NCBI RefSeq assembly: GCF_014650595.1
Contig: NZ_BMVG01000012.1
Span: forward strand, 62,001-126,000
Direction: 5' to 3'
DNA length: 64,000 bases
From: Streptomyces alanosinicus
GTDB taxonomy: Bacteria > Actinomycetota > Actinomycetes > Streptomycetales > Streptomycetaceae
Each line of letters begins with the position of its first letter. Positions within the stretch are counted from its first letter, which is position 1. This document shows positions 41,427 through 49,102 of this stretch, one piece after another. The position numbers and the translations under genes are program-made. Below the pieces are notes generated by a model. It ran no database searches. It saw only the letters and a program-made list of their open reading frames with translations, and had not been told where the DNA came from.

Positions 41427-42290
41427 TCAGTTGTCGGAGCCGGCGGGCTTCCAGCGGAAGATGCGGCGCTCGGCGAAGGTGAGCAGCCCTTCGGCGGCGA
41501 GGGCGACGACCGCGAGGATGGCCATCGCGGCGTAGACGCCGGCCGAGTTGAAGGTGTTCTGCGACTGGGAGACGAGCAGGCCGATGCCCTTGGTCGCGCC
41601 GATGTACTCGCCGACGATGGCGCCGATGAGCGCGAAGCCGAAGCTGACGTGGAGGCTGGTGAAGATCCAGGAGGTGGCCGACGGGATGACCACCTGGAGG
41701 GTCACCCTGCGGTCGCTGGCGCCCAGGATGCGGGCGTTGGCCACCAGGTTGCGGTCCACCTCCCGTGCGCCCTGGAAGGCGTTGAAGAACACCGGGAAGA
41801 AGACCAGCACGACAGCGGAGGCGATCTTGGAGGTCGGCCCGAGCCCGAACCAGATCAGGAAGATCGGCGCGAGGACGATCCTGGGGATCGAGTTGAGCAC
41901 CTTGATGTATGGACCAAGCACCTCGGCGAGCAATCTGACCCGCCCGAGCGCGATCCCCAGGAGCACGCCGGCGATCACACCGATGACCCAGCCCAGCAGC
42001 GCCTCGTAGAGGGTGTACCAGATCTGTTCGCCCAGCGAGCCGAGCGCGGTGCCATGGGTCACCCAGGTCCAGATCTGGTCCCAGATCTTCGATGGCATCG
42101 AGAAGTTGAACGGGTCGATGATCTTCGCCCGTGCCAGTCCCTCCCACAGGCCGAGGACGGCCACCAGCAGCAGCGCGCGTACGACGGCCACGAGAGCCTT
42201 GCGGCGGCGGGCGGCCTGGGCGCGGGTCTGAGCACGATCGGGGGCCTTCGCGGTGTCGATCACCGCGGGCTCGAGAACCTCAGGCGGCAT
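41427..42290 (-). CDS. ABC importer permease
   Basis: A 287-residue permease with about six transmembrane helices and the EAA-loop sequence EVDRNLVANARILGASDRR of SsuC/TauC-type importers. ATG 42290 has GAGGT at 7 bp. It overlaps the ATPase gene end by 11 bp, so the two are coupled. It should move the ligand delivered by the downstream lipoprotein. Confidence 0.9.
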   Translation of the reverse strand: MPPEVLEPAVIDTAKAPDRAQTRAQAARRRKALVAVVRALLLVAVLGLWEGLARAKIIDPFNFSMPSKIWDQIWTWVTHGTALGSLGEQIWYTLYEALLGWVIGVIAGVLLGIALGRVRLLAEVLGPYIKVLNSIPRIVLAPIFLIWFGLGPTSKIASAVVLVFFPVFFNAFQGAREVDRNLVANARILGASDRRVTLQVVIPSATSWIFTSLHVSFGFALIGAIVGEYIGATKGIGLLVSQSQNTFNSAGVYAAMAILAVVALAAEGLLTFAERRIFRWKPAGSDN

Positions 42291-43095
42291 GGGCGGCACC
42301 TCTTTCACGGGTGATGCGGACCTCTTCGCCGAGCGACTCCCAGATCTCGCGGTAGATCTCGATGAACCGCGGCTCCAGCCGCACCGACTCGACCTTGCGC
42401 GGCCGGGGCAGGTCGATGTCGAAGATCTGCTTCACGGTGGCGGGTCCGGCGGTCATCACGACGACCTTGTCGGCGAGCGCGATCGACTCCTCCAGATCGT
42501 GGGTGACGAAGACGACAGAGGCGCCCGTGCCCTCCCACAGCTCCAGCAGCTCGTCCGACATCAACGCCCGGGTCTGCACGTCCAGCGCCGAGAACGGCTC
42601 GTCCATCAGCAGGATCTCGGGGTCGTTGACGAAGGTGGCGGCGAGGGCGACGCGCTTGCGCTGACCGCCGGAGAGCTGGTGCGGATAGCGGTCCTCGAAG
42701 GCGGCGAGCCCGACACGGGCCAGCCACTCACGGGCCTGCTGCTTGGCCTCGGGCTTCGGCACGCCCCGAAAACGCGGGCCTGCCATGACATTGGACAGGA
42801 CCGTGCGCCAGGGGAACGTGGCGTCCTGCTGGAAGACGAAGCCGACCTTGTCGCCGACGCCGTCGACGGGCTCGCCGGCCACCAGCACCTCGCCCTCGGT
42901 GGGCTCCTCCAGACCACTGACCAGTGTCAACGTGGTGGACTTGCCGCAACCGGTCGGCCCTACGACGGCCACGAACTCGCCGCGCCCGACGGTGAGGTCC
43001 AGACCGCGCACGGCCGTGTGCAGCCCCCCGGACGGGGTTCTGAAGGTCTTGCTCGCGCCCCGCAACTCGATGGCGGGGCTGGTGTGTGCGCTCAT
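42280..43095 (-). CDS. ABC importer ATPase
   Basis: A 271-residue ATPase with Walker A GPTGCGKST, signature LSGGQRKRVALA, Walker B ILLMDEPFSALD and a switch His in VTHDLEE. It resembles SsuB/TauB. ATG 43095 begins MSAHTSPAIELRG; the frame stays open to 43167 but that start would overlap the regulatory repeats. First gene of the ABC operon, divergent from the second response regulator. Confidence 0.9.
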   Translation of the reverse strand: MSAHTSPAIELRGASKTFRTPSGGLHTAVRGLDLTVGRGEFVAVVGPTGCGKSTTLTLVSGLEEPTEGEVLVAGEPVDGVGDKVGFVFQQDATFPWRTVLSNVMAGPRFRGVPKPEAKQQAREWLARVGLAAFEDRYPHQLSGGQRKRVALAATFVNDPEILLMDEPFSALDVQTRALMSDELLELWEGTGASVVFVTHDLEESIALADKVVVMTAGPATVKQIFDIDLPRPRKVESVRLEPRFIEIYREIWESLGEEVRITRERGAAHAA

Positions 43096-43146
43096 GGGCC
43101 GGGACGGTAGGTGTGACTCCGGCCACGGCAGGAGTCTTGTGAGCAC

Positions 43147-43193
43147 TAGCCGTTCTTTTGCTCGCAAGAGCCTGTTGTGCTCATTTTGCTCGC
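43147..43193. promoter_or_regulatory. Divergent regulatory region with shared AAGAACGGCT motif
   Basis: Between the ABC ATPase and the second response regulator, the minus strand reads AAAAGAACGGCTAG (about 43158-43145), close to the 24-bp repeat unit before the kinase operon. GCGAGCAAAA occurs twice on the minus strand (43193-43184 and 43165-43156), 28 bp apart. These are plausible binding sites for one or both CitB-like regulators. Confidence 0.5.
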
Positions 43194-43254
43194 GCTACAA
43201 CTGCGGAGCCGAAACACGGGCTCACCGCTCGTCGGCCTTGTAAGGAGAGGCCCG

Positions 43255-43947
43255 ATGATTGACGTCCTGGTCGTGGACGACGACTTCCGCGTCGCTGAGA
43301 TAAACGCCAAGTACGTGGCAAAGGTTCCCGGCTTCCGGGTGACCGCCCGTGCGCACAGCGCCGCCCAGGCCCTGGCCGCCGTCGAGCGCGGCACCATCGA
43401 TCTGGTCCTGCTCGACCACTATCTGCCCGACCGGACCGGGCTCGATCTGGTCCATCGGATGCGGGAGCAGGGTCACGGCACGGATGTCATCATGATCACG
43501 GCGGCCAGTGATGTGACGACCGTCCAGCAGGCGATGCGCCTCGGCGCCCTGCACTACCTCGTGAAGCCCTTCACCTTCACCGCCCTGCGCACCCGCCTCG
43601 ACTCCTATGCCGCGCTGCGCCGCACGGTGGACCGGGTCGGCGGCCGGGGCCTCGCGGGACAGGACCAGGTCGACCGGATCTTCGGGGCCCTGCGCACGTC
43701 CACAGCGCCCTCCGCGCCCGGCCTGCCGAGCGGTCAGTCGGCGCCCACGACCGATCTGATCTGCGGCGTCCTGCACCACGCCGGCCAGCCGCTGTCGGCC
43801 CACGAGGTGGCCGCCAGGACCGGCCTGAGCCGCTCCACGGCCCAGCGCTATCTCCGCCACCTGGAACAGGCCGGCCGGCTGCGGCTCTTCCTCAAGTACG
43901 GCGACACCGGCCGACCGGAACACCGGTACGCGTGGGTGGCGCCTTAG
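43255..43947 (+). CDS. Second CitB/DpiA-type response regulator, no adjacent kinase
   Basis: A 230-residue receiver plus C-terminal HTH, very similar to the regulator at 39563-40243: VDDDFRVAEINAKYVAKVPGF, phospho-Asp in LVLLDHYLPD, HTH LSAHEVAARTGLSRSTAQRYL. RBS AAGGAG precedes the ATG. No kinase is next to it, so it may share the sensor kinase 4 kb away. It lies divergent from the ABC importer. Confidence 0.92.
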   Translation: MIDVLVVDDDFRVAEINAKYVAKVPGFRVTARAHSAAQALAAVERGTIDLVLLDHYLPDRTGLDLVHRMREQGHGTDVIMITAASDVTTVQQAMRLGALHYLVKPFTFTALRTRLDSYAALRRTVDRVGGRGLAGQDQVDRIFGALRTSTAPSAPGLPSGQSAPTTDLICGVLHHAGQPLSAHEVAARTGLSRSTAQRYLRHLEQAGRLRLFLKYGDTGRPEHRYAWVAP

Positions 43948-43972
43948 GGCACCTAGGGCGCCATACCGTGCG

Positions 43973-45565
43973 CTACACCGCTCCCGCGCCGGTCAGGGAC
44001 CGTACCTCCGTCTCGGCGTACTTGGCCTCGTCCGCGACCTCGTCCGAGGTGATCGTGCCCAGCCAGCCGGCGAGGAAGCCGAGCGGGATGGAGACGATGC
44101 CCGGATTCTGCAGCGGGAAGTACTGGAAGTCGACGTCCGGGAAGAGCGAGGTGGGGCTGCCGGACACCACCGGGGACAGCAGCACCAGCCCGAGCGCCGG
44201 GACCAGTCCGCCGTATACGGCCCACACCGCGCCGCGGGTGGTGAAGCCGCGCCAGAACAGCGAGTACAGCAGCACCGGAAGGTTCGCCGAGGCGGCGACG
44301 GCGAAGGCCAGGCCGACGAGGAACGCGACATTGAGGTCACGGGCGAGCAGTCCGAGCGCGATCGCCACGGCCCCGATACCGACCGCCGCCCACCGCGCCA
44401 CCACCACCTCGCTGCGCGCCGTACCGCGCGACCGCCGCAGCGACGCGTACAGATCGTGGGCCACCGACGCCGACGAGGCGAGGGTGATACCGGCGACCAC
44501 GGCGAGGATCGTGGCGAAGGCGACAGCGGCGACGATCGCGAACAGGACCGTGCCCCCGGTGGAGCCGGCGCCGCCGCCCAGGTGGAGGGCGAGCAGCGGC
44601 ACCGCCGTGTTCCCGGCCGCGTTCGAGGCGCGCACCGCGTCCGTGCCCACGACGGCGGCCGCCCCGAAGCCGAGGGCGATCGTCATCAGGTAGAAGCCGC
44701 CGATCAGCCCGATGGACCACACCGCGGAACGGCGGGCGGCCCGCGCGGTGGGCACGGTGTAGAAGCGGGACAGGATGTGCGGCAGTCCCGCCGTGCCCAG
44801 CACCAGGGCGAGCCCCAGGCTGATGAAGTCGAGGCGGGCGGTCCAGTCCCCGCCGTACTTCAGGCCCGGCGCCAGATACGCCCTCCCGTGACCGCTGCGG
44901 TCCGCGGCCGTGAGCAGCAGCCGGTCGACGTCGCCGTGGAAGCGCAGCAGGAGAAGCACGGTCAGCGCGATCGTGCCGGTCAGCAGCAGCACCGCCTTCA
45001 CGATCTGGATCCAGGTGGTGGCCCGCATCCCTCCCAGCGACACATAGATCACCATGAGCGCGCCGACCCCGATGACCGCCCAGGCCTGGTCCGCTCCGCT
45101 CGTGCGCCCCAGCAGCAGCGCCACCAGACTGCCCGCACCCACCATCTGCGCCACCAGATAGAGAACGGACACCGTCACCGAGGAAGTTCCCGCCGCGATC
45201 CGCACCGGCCGCTCACTCATCCGCGCGGCCACCACGTCGGCGAGGGTGAACCGGCCGCAGTTGCGCACCAGTTCCGCCGCCAGGAACAGCACGACCAGCC
45301 AGGCCACGAGAAAGCCCACGACGTACAGCATCCCGTCGTACCCGTACAGCGCGATGAGCCCGGTGACCCCGAGGAAGGAGGCCGCCGACATGTAGTCACC
45401 CGCGATGGCAAAACCATTCTCCATGGGTGAGAACAGCCGCCCTCCGGCGTAGAACTCCTCCGCCGAACCCTGCCGACGACGGCTCACCCATGTCGTGATC
45501 CCGAGGGTGACGGCCACAAAACCGCTGAACAGCACCAGCGCCAACGTCTGATGGTGACCGGTCAC
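43973..45565 (-). CDS. Sodium/solute symporter (ActP-like monocarboxylate transporter)
   Basis: A 530-residue SSS-family transporter with about 13 helices. The core reads GRLFSPMENGFAIAGDYMSAASFLG and GTAGLPHILSRFYTVP, as in acetate permease ActP. It should import acetate or another monocarboxylate with sodium. GTG 45565 overlaps the stop of the DUF485 gene as GTGA. The pair is a standard operon. Confidence 0.9.
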   Translation of the reverse strand: MTGHHQTLALVLFSGFVAVTLGITTWVSRRRQGSAEEFYAGGRLFSPMENGFAIAGDYMSAASFLGVTGLIALYGYDGMLYVVGFLVAWLVVLFLAAELVRNCGRFTLADVVAARMSERPVRIAAGTSSVTVSVLYLVAQMVGAGSLVALLLGRTSGADQAWAVIGVGALMVIYVSLGGMRATTWIQIVKAVLLLTGTIALTVLLLLRFHGDVDRLLLTAADRSGHGRAYLAPGLKYGGDWTARLDFISLGLALVLGTAGLPHILSRFYTVPTARAARRSAVWSIGLIGGFYLMTIALGFGAAAVVGTDAVRASNAAGNTAVPLLALHLGGGAGSTGGTVLFAIVAAVAFATILAVVAGITLASSASVAHDLYASLRRSRGTARSEVVVARWAAVGIGAVAIALGLLARDLNVAFLVGLAFAVAASANLPVLLYSLFWRGFTTRGAVWAVYGGLVPALGLVLLSPVVSGSPTSLFPDVDFQYFPLQNPGIVSIPLGFLAGWLGTITSDEVADEAKYAETEVRSLTGAGAV

Positions 45566-46110
45566 GAGGCGTCTCCCCGCACTCCACGGGTCAGTTCCTG
45601 GGTGTCCCAGCGCAGCTCCAGCGCCGCCCGGTCCCGGCACAGCCGTGCGTGCCGGGCGTACGCCCAGGTGAGCAGGAACGTGGTGAGGAACTGTCCGAGT
45701 CCGGCCAGCATCCCGACGTTCACCGCTCCCGCCACGGACCGCGCCATGAGACCGGGAGCGGTCGTAGCGGTGACCAGATAGCCCACGTACCACGCGAGGA
45801 ACACGGCGACGCCGGGCACCACGAATCCCCGGTATCTGGCCCGCACTTCCTGGAAGGCCGCACTGCGCTGCACCTCGACATACACATCGCGGGCGCGAAC
45901 CGCCGCCGCGCCGTGCTCCCCGCGAGCAGGCGGCACCGCCGGAGCCGGCGCTCCGATGCCGTCCACCTCGCCCCAGCCGGAGGCCAGCGCGTCGTACCAG
46001 GGGTCCTCGTACGGCACATCGCGCGAGGGGGCGCCGTGGTCTTGCTGGTTCTCGGCCGAACGCTCGGAACCGTCCCCGGCTCCCCAGCCACGACCGTTGC
46101 TTGACTGCAT
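45562..46110 (-). CDS. DUF485 membrane protein
   Basis: A 182-residue protein whose C-terminal half is a DUF485 domain with two membrane helices (about residues 100-125 and 135-155). The N-terminal 70 residues are polar and probably disordered. DUF485 genes regularly precede ActP-type symporters, and the GTGA overlap here agrees. Molecular role unknown, perhaps an accessory subunit. ATG 46110 chosen; a TTG at 46116 is in frame. Confidence 0.85.
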   Translation of the reverse strand: MQSSNGRGWGAGDGSERSAENQQDHGAPSRDVPYEDPWYDALASGWGEVDGIGAPAPAVPPARGEHGAAAVRARDVYVEVQRSAAFQEVRARYRGFVVPGVAVFLAWYVGYLVTATTAPGLMARSVAGAVNVGMLAGLGQFLTTFLLTWAYARHARLCRDRAALELRWDTQELTRGVRGDAS

Positions 46111-46179
46111 GCCCAAGGATGGACAGATCGGGAAGATCCCTGACTCTTCTTCCTCCGGCTCTTCACCCCATCAGGTGAT

Positions 46180-46869
46180 TCACTCCGCGGGCGGCCGCAC
46201 CAGCCCCTTGCTGTAGGCGTAACGCACCGCCTGCGCCCGGTCCTTGAGTCCTGTCTTGGCGAAAAGGTTGTTGATGTGTGTCTTCACGGTCGCGGTCGAC
46301 ACATGCAGTTGGCGGGCGATCTCCTGATTGCTGAGGCCTTCGGCGATCAGCCGCAGGACCTCGGTCTCCCGTGCGGTCAGTCCGTCGGGCGGTGTCTCGG
46401 TGGCCGACGGCGGGCTGGGCTCCGGTTGTGACAGCCGCTCCAGCAGCCGGCGTTGGACACTCGGCGACAGACCGGCGTCCCCCGACAGCACGCTCTCCAC
46501 GGCACGCACGATCTCGTCACCGCCCGCGTCCTTGGTCAGATAGCCCCGGGCGCCTGCCCGCAGCGCGGGGAACAGCGACTCGTCGTCCGCGTATGTGGTG
46601 AGCACCACGACCTGGGTCCCCGGGTACTGCGCCCGGATCCTCCGGGTGGCCTCCACGCCGTCGCAGCGGGGCATCCTGAGGTCCATCAGGACGACGTCCG
46701 GGGACAGTTCCCCAACGAGTTGCACCGCCTCCTCGCCGTCTCCCGCGGCACCCACGACCTCCACTCCGGGCAACAGCCCGAGCAGCATCACAATGCCCTC
46801 CCGGACCACGGTCTGGTCGTCGGCGACCACCACCCGTGCGGGCTTCCTCTCCCCTTCCGCCTCGGTCAT
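46180..46869 (-). CDS. NarL/FixJ response regulator
   Basis: A 229-residue regulator with receiver (phospho-Asp in VVLMDLRMP, Lys in YLTKDAG) and LuxR-type HTH (LTARETEVLRLIAEGLSNQ and VSTATVKTHINNLFAK). It overlaps the kinase gene as ATGA. It may control the adjacent symporter genes (inference from order). Confidence 0.93.
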   Translation of the reverse strand: MTEAEGERKPARVVVADDQTVVREGIVMLLGLLPGVEVVGAAGDGEEAVQLVGELSPDVVLMDLRMPRCDGVEATRRIRAQYPGTQVVVLTTYADDESLFPALRAGARGYLTKDAGGDEIVRAVESVLSGDAGLSPSVQRRLLERLSQPEPSPPSATETPPDGLTARETEVLRLIAEGLSNQEIARQLHVSTATVKTHINNLFAKTGLKDRAQAVRYAYSKGLVRPPAE

Positions 46870-48017
46870 ACAGGCACCCTCAGTGTCACCACGAACCCCT
46901 CCTCGTCCGGCCCCGCGTCCAGTGAGCCGCCCAGCAGCTCGGCACGCTCTCGCATGCCCAGCAGACCGTACCCGCCGCCGGAGCCGGTGAGTTCGCCCGG
47001 CAGACCGCCCGAGTCCCGTACAGCCAGCATCACTTCGTGCTCGCTGTAGTCGAGTCTCAGGTGCACTTTGGCGCCGTGCGCGTGCTTGCGGACGTTCGTC
47101 AGCGCCTCCTGGGCCACCCTGCGCACTGCCTGGGACGCCTCGGCCGGCAGGGGTCTGCGGTCACCCGTCACGGTGACCTCGGCTCCATCGGCCCCGCTGA
47201 CGAGTTCGCTCAGGAAGTCCTCCAGCGGCGTCAGATCGCCTCGCAGCGCCGACAGCGCCTGCCGGGTCTCGGCCAGGCCGTCGCGAGCCATGCCCCGGGC
47301 GGCCACCACCCGCTCCAGGATCCGCTCACGGTCCGCGCCGTTCTCGATCAGCAGCCGGGCCGCTTCCAGATGCACCAGCTGCGCCGAGAGGCTGTGCGCC
47401 AGCACATCGTGGATCTCCCGTGCGATGCGGGTCCGTTCGGCCAGTGCCGCGGACTCGGCCTCGGCCGCCCGGGCGGCGCGCTCCTGGGCGAGAAGCCGCT
47501 GTGCGTGGCCACGGGCTTCCGCGTCCAGCCGCAGAACGTATCCAGCGAGGGCCATGCCCACCACTGTGGCGGCCGTGGTCAGCCAGACGTCGTTGTTGAA
47601 CGCGGAGTACGAGGCCAGCGCCACAGATGTCACGGGCAGAGCCGCGGCGAGCGGGAGCCGCTCCAGCGCACTGATGCCGCAACCGCACCAGAGCACGAGG
47701 GCCGGTCCCCTGAACCCCGTCGCCTCGGCGGCGACGGCGAGGGCGAGGAGCACTCCCATGAGCACGAGGGAGGACACCAGCCGGTGCTGGTACGTGGTCC
47801 GGAAGAAGGCCCAGGAGACGGCACCGGCGAGGAGGACCCCCGCCGCTGCCACCAGCCCGCCCACGATGCCGACGCGGTTCTGATCGAACGCACCCCACAG
47901 GAGCAGGGCCAGCACGAGCAGCCGCACGGCCCAGGCCAGCATGCGCCGGGGCCGGCTGATCCCCGCGCGGCCGAGCGCCTCTCGCGACGGCCAGTGTGTC
48001 CAGGTGTTCCCCGTCAC
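46866..48017 (-). CDS. Sensor histidine kinase of the NarX/HisKA_3 type
   Basis: A 383-residue kinase with about five or six membrane helices in the first 165 residues. The dimerisation box is ERTRIAREIHDVLAHSLS with the phospho-His, and the ATPase is seen at AQEALTNVRKHA and GYGLLGMRERAELLGG. There is no large extracellular domain, so it may sense membrane or cytosolic cues. It is coupled to the regulator gene by ATGA and to the upstream membrane gene by a 4-bp overlap. Confidence 0.92.
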   Translation of the reverse strand: MTGNTWTHWPSREALGRAGISRPRRMLAWAVRLLVLALLLWGAFDQNRVGIVGGLVAAAGVLLAGAVSWAFFRTTYQHRLVSSLVLMGVLLALAVAAEATGFRGPALVLWCGCGISALERLPLAAALPVTSVALASYSAFNNDVWLTTAATVVGMALAGYVLRLDAEARGHAQRLLAQERAARAAEAESAALAERTRIAREIHDVLAHSLSAQLVHLEAARLLIENGADRERILERVVAARGMARDGLAETRQALSALRGDLTPLEDFLSELVSGADGAEVTVTGDRRPLPAEASQAVRRVAQEALTNVRKHAHGAKVHLRLDYSEHEVMLAVRDSGGLPGELTGSGGGYGLLGMRERAELLGGSLDAGPDEEGFVVTLRVPV

Positions 48018-48535
48018 GCGCGCTCCCTCCTGACCGACCGCATGCCGTCACCGTACGCCGGGGCAGGGTGGCTCGCCGGATCCACGGACTGCGCCCGCCA
48101 GACCAGGATCCCGCTGCGGACAAGCAGGGTGCCGGCGAGGCCCAGCATCAGCGCCGAACTGTCCTGGTGCAGGCCGAGCGCGGTGCCGACGCCATAGATA
48201 CCGACGCGCAGAGCTATGCCCACGATCCATACCGCGATGCTCGCCTTGGTGCTCTTGGTCCATACGACGCCGTCCGCTTCCCTCCATATGCGCGTCGTCC
48301 ATGCCCAGCCGGCGCCGGTGGCCACGCCGATGACCAGCTCCACCACGAGCAGTAGGCCGGATTCAGTGCGGTGGTGAGCGTCGAGGATGCCGGGCTCACG
48401 CAGCGCGGCAACGGCGAGGATCACGGGAAGCAGCCACCAGCGCCGGTCGGTGTCGATCGCACGGGCGCGGAACTGCCGCACGATCACAAGGGCGGCGACG
48501 GCCACGATCAGCAGCGAGTTGGCGAGCCCGGACAT
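48014..48535 (-). CDS. DUF1453/CcdC-like membrane protein
   Basis: A 173-residue membrane protein with about four or five helices. The cytoplasmic RQFRARAIDTDRRWWLLP pattern is typical of the DUF1453/CcdC group in Streptomyces. ATG 48535 follows GGAGG. It overlaps the kinase gene by 4 bp and forms the first gene of this signalling operon. A role as a sensory partner of the kinase is inference. Confidence 0.78.
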   Translation of the reverse strand: MSGLANSLLIVAVAALVIVRQFRARAIDTDRRWWLLPVILAVAALREPGILDAHHRTESGLLLVVELVIGVATGAGWAWTTRIWREADGVVWTKSTKASIAVWIVGIALRVGIYGVGTALGLHQDSSALMLGLAGTLLVRSGILVWRAQSVDPASHPAPAYGDGMRSVRRERA

Positions 48536-49040
48536 CAGTGCCTCCGTGAGCGAGAGAGTGGTGCCGGGAGCAGGCGCTGCCGACACCTACGAAGCTACGG
48601 AAAAGCGCAGGTCGGGAGATCGGAGCCGGGGTGGATCACGGGTGGAAATCGGAAGCGGCGCATCTCCACCCACGGGTGCAGAGGACCCCGGTGAACCCAC
48701 GGGCGCAGAGGACCCCGGTGACCGACGGGCGCGGAACAACCGGCGGGCTCAGAACGGCCAGCCGGGGCAGAACGCCCGGCGGACGCGGGATGACCGGCAG
48801 GCGCAGAACGACCGGCCTACGCGCAATGACCGGCAGGCGCAGAACGACCGGCCGGCCCCTTCAAAGCGGCCGACCAGCACCTTCGTCGGCCGACCATCAG
48901 GCCCCGTCATGCTCAGCAGGGCCGACCAGCAGCCCCGTCGCCCTCCTCAGCCGACCGCCGCGGGCCTCGCCTGTCCTCCGTCCGCCGCCACCAGTCCTGG
49001 TCGCCCTCCACCCGCCACTTGGCGAGGCCGCACGAACACC
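48536..49040. repeat. Repeat-rich non-coding region between the kinase operon and parE
   Basis: This stretch contains nested direct repeats. ATGACCGGCAGGCGCAGAAC plus eight further bases occurs identically at 48790 and 48826. ACGGG[TC]GCAGAGGACCCCGG occurs at 48672 and 48699, with a partial third copy at 48725. A CAGAACG motif recurs. A long frame on the plus strand crosses it but yields only low-complexity Arg/Asn/Gln/Asp sequence, so I do not call a gene. Confidence 0.55.
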
Positions 49041-49087
49041 CCGGCCGACGCCGCGCGCCCTTCCTCGGGCGAGCGCGCGTCGGCCGG
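49041..49087 (-). terminator. Terminator of parE
   Basis: CCGGCCGACG with the following ten bases (49041-49060) pairs with 49067-49087, with one bulge, around the loop TTCCTC. It is 16 bp beyond the parE stop. Confidence 0.75.
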
Positions 49088-49102
49088 AGCCCAGCGCAGC
49101 GG

